NCBI RefSeq assembly: GCF_021018895.1
Contig: NC_079364.1
Location: 13,818,385 to 13,882,384, forward strand
Direction of reading: 5' to 3'
DNA from: Seriola aureovittata
Lineage: Eukaryota; Chordata; Actinopteri; Carangiformes; Carangidae
Length of the DNA: 64,000 bases
Position numbers and translations under genes: made by a program. Shown here piece by piece: positions 38,601 through 50,597 of the stretch; positions within the stretch are counted from its first letter, which is position 1; each line of letters begins with the position of its first letter. The notes under the pieces were generated by a model, which was not told the DNA's origin, ran no database searches, and worked only from the letters and a program-made list of their open reading frames with translations.

Positions 38601-39644
38601 TTGTAGTTAGGTACAAACAGGTAGAAAATTTAGAGATAAATGCAAATTCACGTTTTCAGTCAAAGACAAAAATCAAAGTTACCAAACATAAGGAACCTAA
38701 AAACCATATGGGCTCTTTGCTGTCCACCCCCTGTGTGCAACTAATGGAACATGCATATCTTTAATTAGAGTGTATCAGAGGGAACATTATGCAGACCACA
38801 GCTACAAGGCTGTGATTAGTTCTGTTGTCATGCTGTTAGTCAGTGTGTAATATGCAAGAGCAGCAGTCCCGCGGGAAGGTCGGACTGGATGACACACTAG
38901 GACTCCGCAGGACAACAGCAGCGTATATCAGAAAGTATCTGAATCACAGCAGTTAACGCTAGACTTGGAGATATAAATACAAAAATCTATATTTTAAAAA
39001 CCGGCAGCACACTGGCTATTGTGATGTTTTCCATGTGACTTTCTCTTGTTTTGTTGTAAGTTCAGTTATATTCAGCAGAATGTAATCCACTTTGAAGGAA
39101 ATTATTACTACAGTTAATACTAAGGTGCCTCAAAAATACTTGATGTTACATGGTAAACCTTGTCTCAAATCTACAACGGGAATAGTAAAAGGATGGAAAT
39201 AATCCCCTTTGTATTTATATATAAGCTACCCGACATTATGCATGGACAAGATTAAATGGATTTCACACTGAAATCCCTTCATTGGAAGTTTGCACTGAAA
39301 CACTCAACTGCAGGCATTACATAGAAGCTGTACAGGACTGAACTGCCTTTGAGAAAAAACCTTATGCATTATCTTCATGCTAAGTGATGTATTTTCTTGC
39401 ATTAGAAAAACTGTAAACAGCAGCAAAAGTCCAACATGAAACCATTAGGTTAAAGCTTGCTAGATGACAGTTTGGGTGAAGTTTAGATTAATGTCAGTTA
39501 AATTTTATATTCTTTGATTACCGTGGAGAAATGTGTCCTCTGCATCTGCTCCTATCCTATTTAAAGGCAGTGGGTGGCCACAGTGCAGAGCCTGGGATCC
39601 AACTCCAGTTTAGGGAGTGGTAGGGAAAAGGTTTGGTATAGTAT

Positions 39645-39800
39645 AATGCCTAACATGCGTGTCTTTGGGATGGAAGGAATCTACAGCATCTGCAGAAAAC
39701 CCATGCAAACATGGAAGACCATAGCAGAACATAAAAAGATGCTTGAACCCAGGATCTTGTTGCTGTGAATTGAGATGGCTAACCAGCCGGTGAGTCACCG
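39645..39800 (+). repeat. Diverged fish dispersed repeat (catgcatgtctttgg family)
   Basis: Shows CATGCGTGTCTTTGGGATGG, AAACCCATGCAAACATGGA, TGAACCCAGGATCTTGTTGC and GGTGAGTCACCG in the order of a widespread fish repeat with a tail reading cgaacccaggaccttcttgctgtgag. Strongly drifted. Confidence 0.6.
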
Positions 39801-42800
39801 AAGCTCTGAAGCGACATCGCTGCCAGTGGTGAAAAGACATTTTAAAATTAAGATTCATAAATTCTCTCACTGACTGGAATTTTTTGTTTTTATTTTCACT
39901 GGATTCATTAGTGTTTAAAAACTCTACTTCCATTCATCCATTCTTTTCTCCATATGTAATTAACTGCCAACACCAACTGTCAGATGATGCAAATCAGCAC
40001 ACAATTTACAAACTGAACATTAGCACAGTAAATAAAAGGTGATTCACACAGTTGAGATACACTAATAAATGCTCGTTTGTAATACTTGTTCAGAGTGATC
40101 AACAAAAATGAAATATCCTTCAGTGTTGCAGCATCTACCTTCAAAAAACATCTTTCTCCAGAAGACTGAACATTTAGATATGACCAGCATGAATTAAACA
40201 TATTAACATCAAACACTAACAAATAATATATCAAGCAAAATAAAAACACTCTATTTTACTATAACCTTCCAAAATCACATTTGATTAGCTCTATGCTCAT
40301 GATACATTATCAAACAATTTCTCACGTTCACTCACCACACATGCGTGCATATGCCTGCACACGGTCTGATTCCAGCTACGGTTAACCCAGAGGGATGCTT
40401 CTGCCCATGTATATGTCCCTCCGCATGCACGAGCAGTATGCAAGTCAGTGCATTTGCCTGTGTGAGCGGATGATCCTCAGCAGCACACACTGTAGACTGA
40501 GAGCAGAGCCAACCTGGTGTGACATCTGTGAATGCCGTGAGATAATCTACATGACACTGCCACTGATAGCAGTGGAGATATTGATTTAAAAAGCGGCAGC
40601 TCTAAAATTAGATTCCTATGTGTTCTGATTGGGCCAGAGGGATGCACCTCTGTGGTAATAAGAGCCCATGGGCCCAGCTGAGCATAGTGATCAAAGCTTT
40701 GATGATGGAAACTCCTACAACTCCAGCAGTCCTGACTGAAGTCAACCTAACAACGATGGGGCCCTCTGGCCCGACCTCCTGTTCCCTTCCTCCCTCCGTC
40801 CTCTCGCCCTGTGATAACAGAGACATTCCTGAGCTCATTCCCTGCCTCGCTGCAGGCCTCTCCCTTAATTCCAGTGGAGTGTGTGGAATGTTGGACTGGA
40901 GAGACGAGCAGCCAGAGGCAAACAGACGAGAGGAAATTAACAACATTAATAAACTCAGGTCTGCAATGGCTCCTGGTGCTTGAAGCACCTGGATGCCCAC
41001 AGAAGGATGGACCAGCACATGTGCATGCACACAGGCGCGCACACACTCCCACAAGCAGGGAGAACATCTGTCATACAATGTGCAAATCTGGAGCAAGCCC
41101 TTCCATATGTAGCTGTGTAGTTGGATTAACTATGTAAGAGAATCAGAGAACTGGATTACAGGAAATGATGGGATCTTTTGAACATGCAGATTAGACAGAT
41201 CAGATCAATGAACTGCTTAGGATCCCAGCAATAAAATGTCGAAGAACCCAGCAACACAGAGAAAAAAAAATGTCTTTATGACGACATTTTATTTGGTGAT
41301 TTATCAAAATAATGTTTGGGAATGTCTTTTTCTGATGTACAGTACTGTTACCATGATTCTAGATGCATAATGAGGCTGAAGAAAAGGCACTACTCACTGA
41401 CTGTAAAACTACTTTGATCTGTAGCCTAAGCCACTCAAACAGAAAATCAACAAAATAAGCAAAATCCAGAAAGTCAGAGGCCATTCTCTTAGTCTGCTCA
41501 ATTTCCCTTTAACAAGCAAAAGGTGTGTTTGTGAGAGACAGAGCAGAGAGAAAAAGTAAAAGTACTTCAGGCCAGGTGAGCAGAGCACATGGGCGAATAA
41601 AATGAGAAGATAAACCAAGAGAAGATCAAAGGGAAAAAAGAAAGAGATTTGGCAAATGTTATAATCTCAACAAAAAAAAAAAAAAACGAGGGGAACACTC
41701 TGTTCTCTCTGTACTGTCAGAGGCAGAGTGATGGCCTGGAAAAAAAGATGAAGGGCAAAACATATCAGAAAGAGTGATATACGGCACTGCAGCCGGGTCC
41801 GACTCGGAGCATAAATCTCCACCGCTCCTCCGTGCTTCTGGAAATCAATTCTCTCCATTGGGCGCTGCTTTATTTATGGGTCACCATTAGGGATAAACCA
41901 TCAGCAGCTAGGATGACTGAGTCGCGGTTACAGAGGGAGAGGTGGGGCTTGGTGGGGCAGAAGGGGCGTCACCCATACGTCCAGCTGCTTCGAATGAGAA
42001 ACGACATTTGGGGTCACAAGCTTGCAACTGTTGCGACCGTGCAGGCTATTAATCATCAACCTGAGGAAATTACTGGATTAGAATTTCTTCCAAGCCTGAA
42101 ACTATGATTTTCAACATCATCTTTGAGTTTGCGACCGTTTGATTTGGTATTGACGGAGTCAAAAGCAGTTGATGTTTCCCCTTCCGAGCAGTTTTGCCAA
42201 CGGCTATCAGTGTGTGAATTTGTATTTGTGCCCATACACATGAATGTGTTTCTGGCTGCCAGTTGGTCTGACAAGAATGTAGCCCCTTCACACAGACAAC
42301 ACAGGATCAAACGCGACAACGTCACAGACAGAGATGTCACGTTCCCTGTGACTGCACCAAACAGAGGGGTTTTTTAGTATTGTGACCTTCTCCAGCAGCC
42401 ACTCGACACGTCTCGCTCTCTGCTCACTGTGTCTACCATCCCATACTGTTATTCCTGCTCACCTGCTCGGCTTCTTGTCTGCCTGTCCGTCTGCCAACCT
42501 GCTTCAGGACTAAGGAGGCCAGCCAGCTTTATTAAAAGAAAACAAAGAGGAGAAATAACAAGGGATACAGGGCTATGCGGACAGTTAATCTGCTGGCAAC
42601 GTCACTGAGTCTCTGAGGGAGCTTCAACTGAAAATAAGCCTGAAATATATATTGTCTCAGGAACAGGGCTCCTCTGACAATACTTCAGTCAAAGCTAGGT
42701 GGGGATTCGGAGAAAAACACCACCTTTATTCTTTGCAGTCCAACTGAATTGCTAGCTTGAACAAATTGCACCAGACAGACTACATTCAATGTTCAAAAGA

Positions 42801-44929
42801 GGCAACAGACAGGTAGAAAATGGATGTGATACGTGGGCAATAGAATAGAAATAGAACAGAACAGAAGCATTGTTTGTGTCAGTCTTTTAGCATTCTGGCA
42901 GGCTCCAAGAAAAAGGCGCTGACCCATGGATGACAAAATCCCTATCACCTGACTGATCAGTAATCCCCCGCTGCTCTTCCCTCTGCCCCCTCTCTCACTT
43001 TTAATGAAATATCTCCAGCTAAAACTTGACACCACCTCATAAATATGAGCAGGCGTGCTGGGAACTTCGTATCTCCCTTTTCTGTTTCATCAACATGAAC
43101 AAGAACAAAACATCTGAACATTTTGTACTCATTGTCCATGCACTCCTCTTCAGCTGCACCCTGTACAAACATCTCTTACACTTTCGTTTCAAGGGATCAG
43201 GCTGATGTTTGGCTCAAACAACAGCATTCAGCATTAAACCGTCCACAGCTGCATTTTTCAATGCTAAAAACGGACTTGACAATTACTTCCCATCAGCCAG
43301 TGTATATAATGTTAAAATAGTTATACTCGCAAATATTTGCCAACAACACTAAAGTGCAGATGAATCTGGGCCCATCTCTCTCTTTTCACTCTCTGATTCT
43401 GTGATGCTACACGGATCTGCCACTCAGCTTGGCAGTGAGATCCCCAGTGGGCTTTTCTGGAATGTCAATTTCAGTTAATTAAATTTTCTGGCATCTGCTT
43501 TGCCCCTTAAGTAACAGGCAGCCACAATAGTAGAGGCATCTACACGAGAGCTGTCACAAGTTTTACTGTGAAATCTTGAATAGTGAAATACACATATTTA
43601 GTCCACATATGAAATTAATGTGGTTGCTTACTCGAATTCAGGGACTGTAAAAATTCACCACATATGCTGCTCATGTAAATGTTCAAAGATCCATAAAAAA
43701 GAAGAGATCCACCTTCTTTTGACTCATGATTGATGGGAGCTCAGTTGACAGTGAGTCCGCTTTTATCTATGTGATTCATCTCTGCCATCCACTCCCTATT
43801 TTTCTCTCCTCATCTGAACATCAGTTCATCACTAACTGCTTGGAAATGATGACATGAGAAGTGTGTACGAGTGGAAAGACATGTGTGTGACATATGAAAT
43901 ATAGCCGCTTATATTTAAGAGCAAAACTATCCTCTCTCATTCAGATGGTTAAAATGGAGACTGAGGAGGTCAGCGGTCTGCTCATTGGCAGTGTGTACAT
44001 GGTTAGTAGTGAAACGCTGCCCTCTGCAGGATGAAAGCTCTCACTGACCCGGCTTTCTGGAGAAGAGCTTCAGTGCTCTCTCGATCCAGTCAGTGTAGCA
44101 AAAGCACTGTTAGTGGTTACACAGGTGTACTGCGCCGTAGTTCTCATGTTGCAGCCTATGCATGGCAGTTATAAAAACAATGGGAAGAAATGGCAGATAA
44201 TGGTGTTTTCCGGGGCTTTGATATTCTCGTTTGGCTCATGAAGTTAATGTGATTATAACCCTTATAACACTGCAAGTCTCCCAATTGAGTTTTCATAAGC
44301 AGTTAACATTTAATAAATTGTTTATGAGATACTAGTTGTGTAGTTGTAAGCAGATACATGTTAGCATTAATCTATTTGTCAACTTAACTCCTCCTGTGGG
44401 GCCCTAATAAGTGGAGTCTGTAAACAGATGATGAATGACAATAAAGTAAAACACAGTAATACTGATGTGATAAAATATGGCTTCATAGGGGACGTTTTAA
44501 ATGTTGACAAACACTGTAAACTATAAATTATTGATGATCGTGATTGTATCTGCTTACAACTATATTATGTGCTTTAAACCTTTTTTTTATTAATTGTTTA
44601 TATACTGCATATAAATGCTTACGGTGTTACCATATATAATACTTAAGAACTTATTGAATGTATTCAATTCATTTATTTGATTTGATTAAAAGAAAATCAA
44701 TATAAAACCAAACTGAGGATGAATCCATACCTCTCTTTAAGTAAAAACAATGTAATAATTAAAGCAATGATTCAAAGTGTTTCATACCTGTTTAAACACA
44801 TGTATCATAAATTTGCAGCTTATTTTTAGCTGGATGAGACCTTTTAACCCCAAAGGCCACAGAGATCAGTCTGTCCCTGTGCGGTGGAAGTCAATCAACA
44901 AAAGATGCTGACTCATTTTCCTCAGAGAA

Positions 44930-44931
44930 AC

Positions 44932-44976
<45 letters not shown>

Positions 44977-44986
44977 TACACATACA

Positions 44987-45073
<87 letters not shown>

Positions 45074-45085
45074 GCACGCAAACAT
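44930..45085. repeat. Long compound (CA)n microsatellite
   Basis: About 155 bases, with a pure CA run of some 37 units from 44994 and a CACG tail. The longest dinucleotide tract in the window. Confidence 0.97.
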
Positions 45086-45639
45086 ACACTTTCCTGAACT
45101 CAGTCGTAGAATTTAAGGGCATTTTTGACCAAGATCCTGTGATTCCTCAACAAAATGATAGATCATGTGTCATTCAAGAAACAGCAGTTTCACTCTCCGT
45201 TCTGTTGTTATTCCTGTTGTTATAACTACAACTACAGTGTAGATAGGCACGTAATCCTACCGACATCTCAGATTCTTAGGACAAAACTGTAATCAAAACC
45301 TGTTAGAGATCAGTGATAAAGTTAGGGATAAATGAAAAATCAGTCATAAAAATAAACATGTACAGCAGTTGATGTCATCAACATATAAATATCTGAACTA
45401 AAATAACTGGTCAGTTTGTGAAAATAGGTCCCATCCCTGTTACTCAGCAGCAGCACAGGCCATCTATGCCTTGTTTAATGGACTTGGGCGGAGGGGCCAT
45501 CAAAACTGTGAGCAGAGTACATCCCTCAGCAGGTAGCATCCTGAAATAGCAACCTTGATCCTAATGGTGCACAGCACAGCCCCTGGCTTCTGACGAATCC
45601 ATCCTGAGAGCCCCCCTGTCTCTGAACAAGCAGTCCTCC

Positions 45640-45730
45640 TGAGGCACACACACACAAAGACAGACACAGACACACACATGCAGTGACGGACAGAAAGACA
45701 TGCGCGCTCACACACACACACACACACACA

Positions 45731-45786
<56 letters not shown>
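45640..45786. repeat. Compound (CA)n microsatellite
   Basis: CA runs broken by CAGA, TGCAG and CTCA, ending in about 25 pure CA units. It lies 550 bp from the previous tract. Confidence 0.93.
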
Positions 45787-47247
45787 AACATCTCCATGCA
45801 CCCGTCGGCTCTGATTAACCCATTTCCTCTCGTTTTGTTTTGTTTTTTTCACTTGCTTTACTCCTCTCTGCAGAAGGATGCCACAAAGCCAGGTTGCAGG
45901 TTGGCATCATGACTTCCCCGGGGGCGTCTCACTTTACGAAGTTTCACATTTCTGGTGGTCAATTTAGTTGAGAGGGAAAATAAAAGTCAAACATGAAATG
46001 AGAGCCCCTGGAGGTGCCTGTGTGGAGGGAAAGGCTAGAGACAGATAGATCTTATACCTGCAGCACCGAGGGGACTGACATTGCTGAAAAAGGGCAACAT
46101 TTTCAGGCAATAAAAGGAAGTACAGGGACAGAGGTGACACAGAGTCTGCACTTTTACTGATACAATAAAGACATCAAATGAGCAGGAGATATATTCTGTT
46201 GAAAAACTGATTTTGAGACTTATAACAAGAGAACTGACTAAGCCAGAACAAAGATTTCCTCAACATATTTTCAGCTCAGTTAAGTGCTACTAAACAGAAT
46301 AAGTCATTTATATGTCAGGTCTAACATGTGCACATATGTTTTTTTATATAGCTTCTTCACTATTATTAATCTATATTGTTTGTCGATTTAAACTGTCACT
46401 TTTCTTTTGAGAAAAATAAGTATAAATTTCATTTACAGTATATCTTCTTTCTATCAGGAAACCTATGAGCTATGTATCAAACAGTAGCTTCATGCATCAT
46501 AAGATATTTCTTTGTGTAAATGTGATATCAAACACTGAACTGGAATCTGTAATGCTGCTTCATGAGCAGCTGGAGACACAAAACTTCTGATAGACATAAA
46601 TATTGTCACTGTAATGCTTCATTAGAAGGTGAGGAGTGATGAGAAGAATATTGAGGATACTAAAAAGACTTGACAGATGCAACCGACTACCAGGCAAAAT
46701 GAAAATAAATATAAGGTTGCACAAATTAAATAGTGCAGAAGGATAGTGAGATATAAAAACAACATGTCCAAGTGTAAATTTGAACTTTAATGCCTTCTCA
46801 AAATTGCCAAGAAAAACAAGTCATTCAGAAAATTCAATACTTTAAAAGTCTACTAATGAGGACAAGCACAAAAATAATTATTTTACCATCCAGGGATTTC
46901 TATCTCCATGTTTCTATTGTAGTCTATAGACCTTGAGACTTTTATGTGTGTATTTTTTATCGGTGAATGACGATATAATTGTCAATATTTGTGTATGACG
47001 AGGCTGTTTTCCATGTTGAATTAATTTAATCTAATAACTGAAACCTTGCTTTCTAAATGTACTCAATGCTTACACTGTGTGTACGATGAGTTCACTGCTC
47101 TCCTTTGAATCTCTCTGCTAATATAAATGCTGTTCTGACTGAAGTTTAATACTTCAGTTGTCTTTCACAACCACTGTACTAATTTCACTCATGATCGTAC
47201 GTGTGGTAAACTGAGACGACAAAATTTAGCATACAGTTACATATGTA

Positions 47248-47541
47248 GAGTTGCTACAATTAGACAATCAATCAATATGTCAAATAATCGTTTTAATCGT
47301 TTTTTTTAGGCAAAGATACCAAATATTTGCTGGCTGCAGCTTTTCAAATGTGAGGATTGTGAGAACGTGATGCGTTTGTGTTCGCTGGTCAGACAAAACA
47401 AGACATTTGAAGATTTTACATTGGGCAGTTGGAAATTATAATAGATGTTTTTCACACATTTCATGGACAAAACAATCAACCATAATAAATAAAGTAATCT
47501 ACAGATTAATCGAAACTACTTTACATTAGGTGCAGCCCTGA
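47248..47541 (-). repeat. Dispersed 'gggctgcaac' repeat, near-full copy
   Basis: The minus strand begins tcagggctgcacc and includes GTTTTGTCCATGAAATGTG, GTCTTGTTTTGTCTGACC and the TCACATTTGAAAAGCTGCA segment. About 290 bp, the most complete copy in the window. Confidence 0.7.
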
Positions 47542-47804
47542 ACATGATCATTATATCGTGGCTAAATAACAAATTCTGTGTTATATATTTCATCCTTGAT
47601 GAAAAATTAGAGGTTTTACCAACTGAATCACTAAAATATAAAAAATAAAAAACAAGATAAAATAAAGAACCTTTTGACATAACTGCACACTTCAGCCTGG
47701 TTTCTCTCTCTGCTCTCTCAACATAAAAACTGCCCATTTACACTGCTTCAACCAATGTACATTATCACCCTAACCTCCCACACCCAGGGCAGTAAAGTAA
47801 TTGT

Positions 47805-47818
47805 GTTGCCATGGAAAC
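47805..47818. promoter_or_regulatory. RFX-type X-box motif
   Basis: GTTGCCATGGAAAC is a near-perfect inverted repeat that fits the RFX factor consensus (GTTRCC, 0-3 bases, GGYAAC) with one mismatch. It sits in a GC-richer 250-bp patch. Function is not shown by sequence. Confidence 0.4.
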
Positions 47819-50516
47819 AGAGGAGAGGGCCTAAATTCCGAGCTGCCGGGAATCTATCCCAACTCGTTAGAGGAGGCTGCTGCTGCTGCCACGTGGTACG
47901 AGATGAACGCTGAAGTCATAAATTAACCCAATCTTCTCTTTCATAATCCAACACATCTAATGCACGAGCCGTCGACTGTATGTTCACAACTGGCACGACA
48001 GGGTTTCCGTCACAGTGCACAAACCACAGCCAAGAATTAAGATGAAAAATGTTTTAAAAATACCACTGTTACAGAAAGTGGAGAATGTTTAATGCCATTT
48101 AGCTTAATTTAACTCAAGACAACAAGGTGTTGCGATTGCTTTTAAGTGTGATAAATTATTCAGAGCAAAACATTTCAGCACTGAGACTAGAAATGGAGCT
48201 CGGACCAACACAGAGACGGAAGTGAAAGCAAAGCTAAAATTACATCAAAACACCAGAGCTACTGAAGGTCACGGAGGAAACACTGTCAGTCGCTGAGGCT
48301 GAAAATGACTACCAAGTGTTTAATAAGAGAATTACATGTTGCCATGACTAAAATAAAGCTTTTCTGACACATGCACCTAGAACAGAGTTAGTGGAAACAT
48401 CGGCTTCCCACAGGAGAGCAACACAGAGCTACAGTTTGTGCCACTCAGAGCACTGACGTGTCAGCTGGTCTGATTTGATCAATAAAATTAATTCTGCTCC
48501 TCTGTGAAGTAAACATTGCAGGGCTAGTACAGTGCTTAAAGTTACTTATTCAGTGACAGTTACCAAGGTGGTGTTCAGCAAAAATGACTATATATATACT
48601 GTAAACAAACACGTAAACAAAGAGCATGAAGGCAGGAACAATAGGTCATCTTTCACCATCTGTAGCACATTAAATCAATACTATAGGGTAGGGATCGGGT
48701 GGGGCTGAGCTTGTGGTCATGTGAGCGAAACAACATCAATACTACTACTTTTCTTCAATCGATATATCATTCATCATTCACCTCTCTTTTAATTTTCCAT
48801 CCTTTCGTCACTCTTTGTTGTTGTCCTTTCTTTACTCATCCTATCTGCTTGTGCCCTCTAGTAATTCCTCCGTGCCTCCTTTCTGCCCCCTCCTCCATCC
48901 TGCTCTTCTTCTGTCCCCCATTTGAGAAATGCTGACCTGCAGACTCCCTAATGCGACCAATCAATATCACACAGAGGACAGCAGACCGCCGGACATACTA
49001 ATATGAAGACACACTTCCTGCAATGTATGCAACCAGGCATCCCTTCAGCCACTTCTCCAAAGATCTCGCACAAACAGCACGTACATACGCACCCTGCAAA
49101 CCAAGAGTGATTGATTCATTTAATTTCATTTCATGTGAACTGTTCCATATGACCCCTGTGTTAAATAAGGCCTTCTCACTTACAGGCTGCTGCTGTGGAT
49201 GTCATAGATCATTGCTCCCATCTATCTATAGAACGCACATTGATCCTGCCTGCCCTTCCTCTCTGACATTACAGATGCATAGTGCCGCGGGATGAGCTAA
49301 CATGAGGGGCAGGGAGCATGTCATTATGCAGAGGGCCCTGTGTATTTAAAAAGCTAATGAATCACTCCGATCAAAATCAAAGCCATAGGGAACCTGTAAG
49401 CTATAGCCTATAGATTTGCAGCTGATTAATGGCGAATGCAATTAACGAGTGGCTTCATCGAGCCGTCCCACATGCCAGGCATGAAGCCACCGCCTGCAGA
49501 AGTGATCAAACACCATGAGCTGAAAAAGTAACATACACTGACACAGGGGAATGTCAACAGGAATGTAAACCATGGCCTTTATTTTTCCTTGCTATTCCTA
49601 TACTTTTATGCAACTTTATAATTTTGCATTTTTTTTGTATATGTTACTTTTACTATCATTATCGTCATCATTATTATAGCAGTAGTAGTAGTAGTAAGTG
49701 GTGGAATAAATATGAAGCTTTTTCATTCAAAGAAAAGACACAAAATCACAACGCAGAACGACTTCAAAGTGCAAAAAAAGTATAAAAAGTTAAAGTACTA
49801 CTTATCTTGCAGAATGGATCCTGTCAATTTTATAATATTATATACTGTATGGATTTTTCTTACTGATGCATTCATGCATGAGCAGCAGTTTAATGTGGTA
49901 CCTGTTGAAAATTTAACTAAATTATACACTGTTGGGTGGTTAAATCTGTCACGTGTAATATGTGTAATATTTGTGTAATGTGTGTAATATTTTATAAACT
50001 CAGCACGTTTTGTAAAATCTTAATCAGCAAAGTAACAGCTGTCAGATAAATACACACGGGGATATGTAGTGGAGCAGAGGTATAAAGCAGCATGAAAATG
50101 GAAAATCTAGTACCTGAATAAATGTTCTTTGTTATTTTCCTCCACTGGTCGTTATAGTAATGGTAGTACCAGTAGTTGTAGTAGTACTGGGTAAAATAAG
50201 AAAATGTATTGTTGATGTTGGTTGATAGCACAACCAGAAATCTGACAGCATTTTGTTTTTCAGCAAAACCATAACTGAAAGCACAGTGGAACTGACATGA
50301 TTATTAAACATTAGCATGTTTAACATTAAAAACATAAATACAGTATCATATACAACATGCCTGTCATTGAATTTATGCACGGTCAATAGTAAATATATTA
50401 GTGCTGCCCCTTGAGGACGGTAAAGACAAAGTCTCGGTCAGATGTTGCCTGCTGGCTTTATGTGTAGTTTTCTCTTTATTGCATCATATATCTACCAAAA
50501 TTATATCCAGAGCCTC

Positions 50517-50518
<2 letters not shown>

Positions 50519-50560
<42 letters not shown>

Positions 50561-50597
50561 TGTGTGTGTGTGTGTGTGTGTGTGTTTTGTGTGTGAA
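50519..50597. repeat. (TG)n microsatellite
   Basis: Two TG runs separated by a single TC step, with a TTTTG break near the end. Confidence 0.96.

Noticed and set aside
40608..41137. Overlapping open frames of 106-162 codons on both strands
   Set aside because: No recognisable domain, no codon logic, and several frames open at once in a GC-richer patch. It may be regulatory DNA, not coding.
41667..41858. Minus-strand frame beginning MERIDFQKHGGAV as another alternative tjp1 exon
   Set aside because: No donor in a fitting phase with good context. The peptide runs into a hydrophobic chance tail and nothing supports splicing.
44866..45225. Thr/His and Cys/Val repeat frames over the CA tracts, also at 45500-45912, 50401-50696, 27268-27759 and 25083-25352
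   Set aside because: Translations of CA/TG microsatellites.
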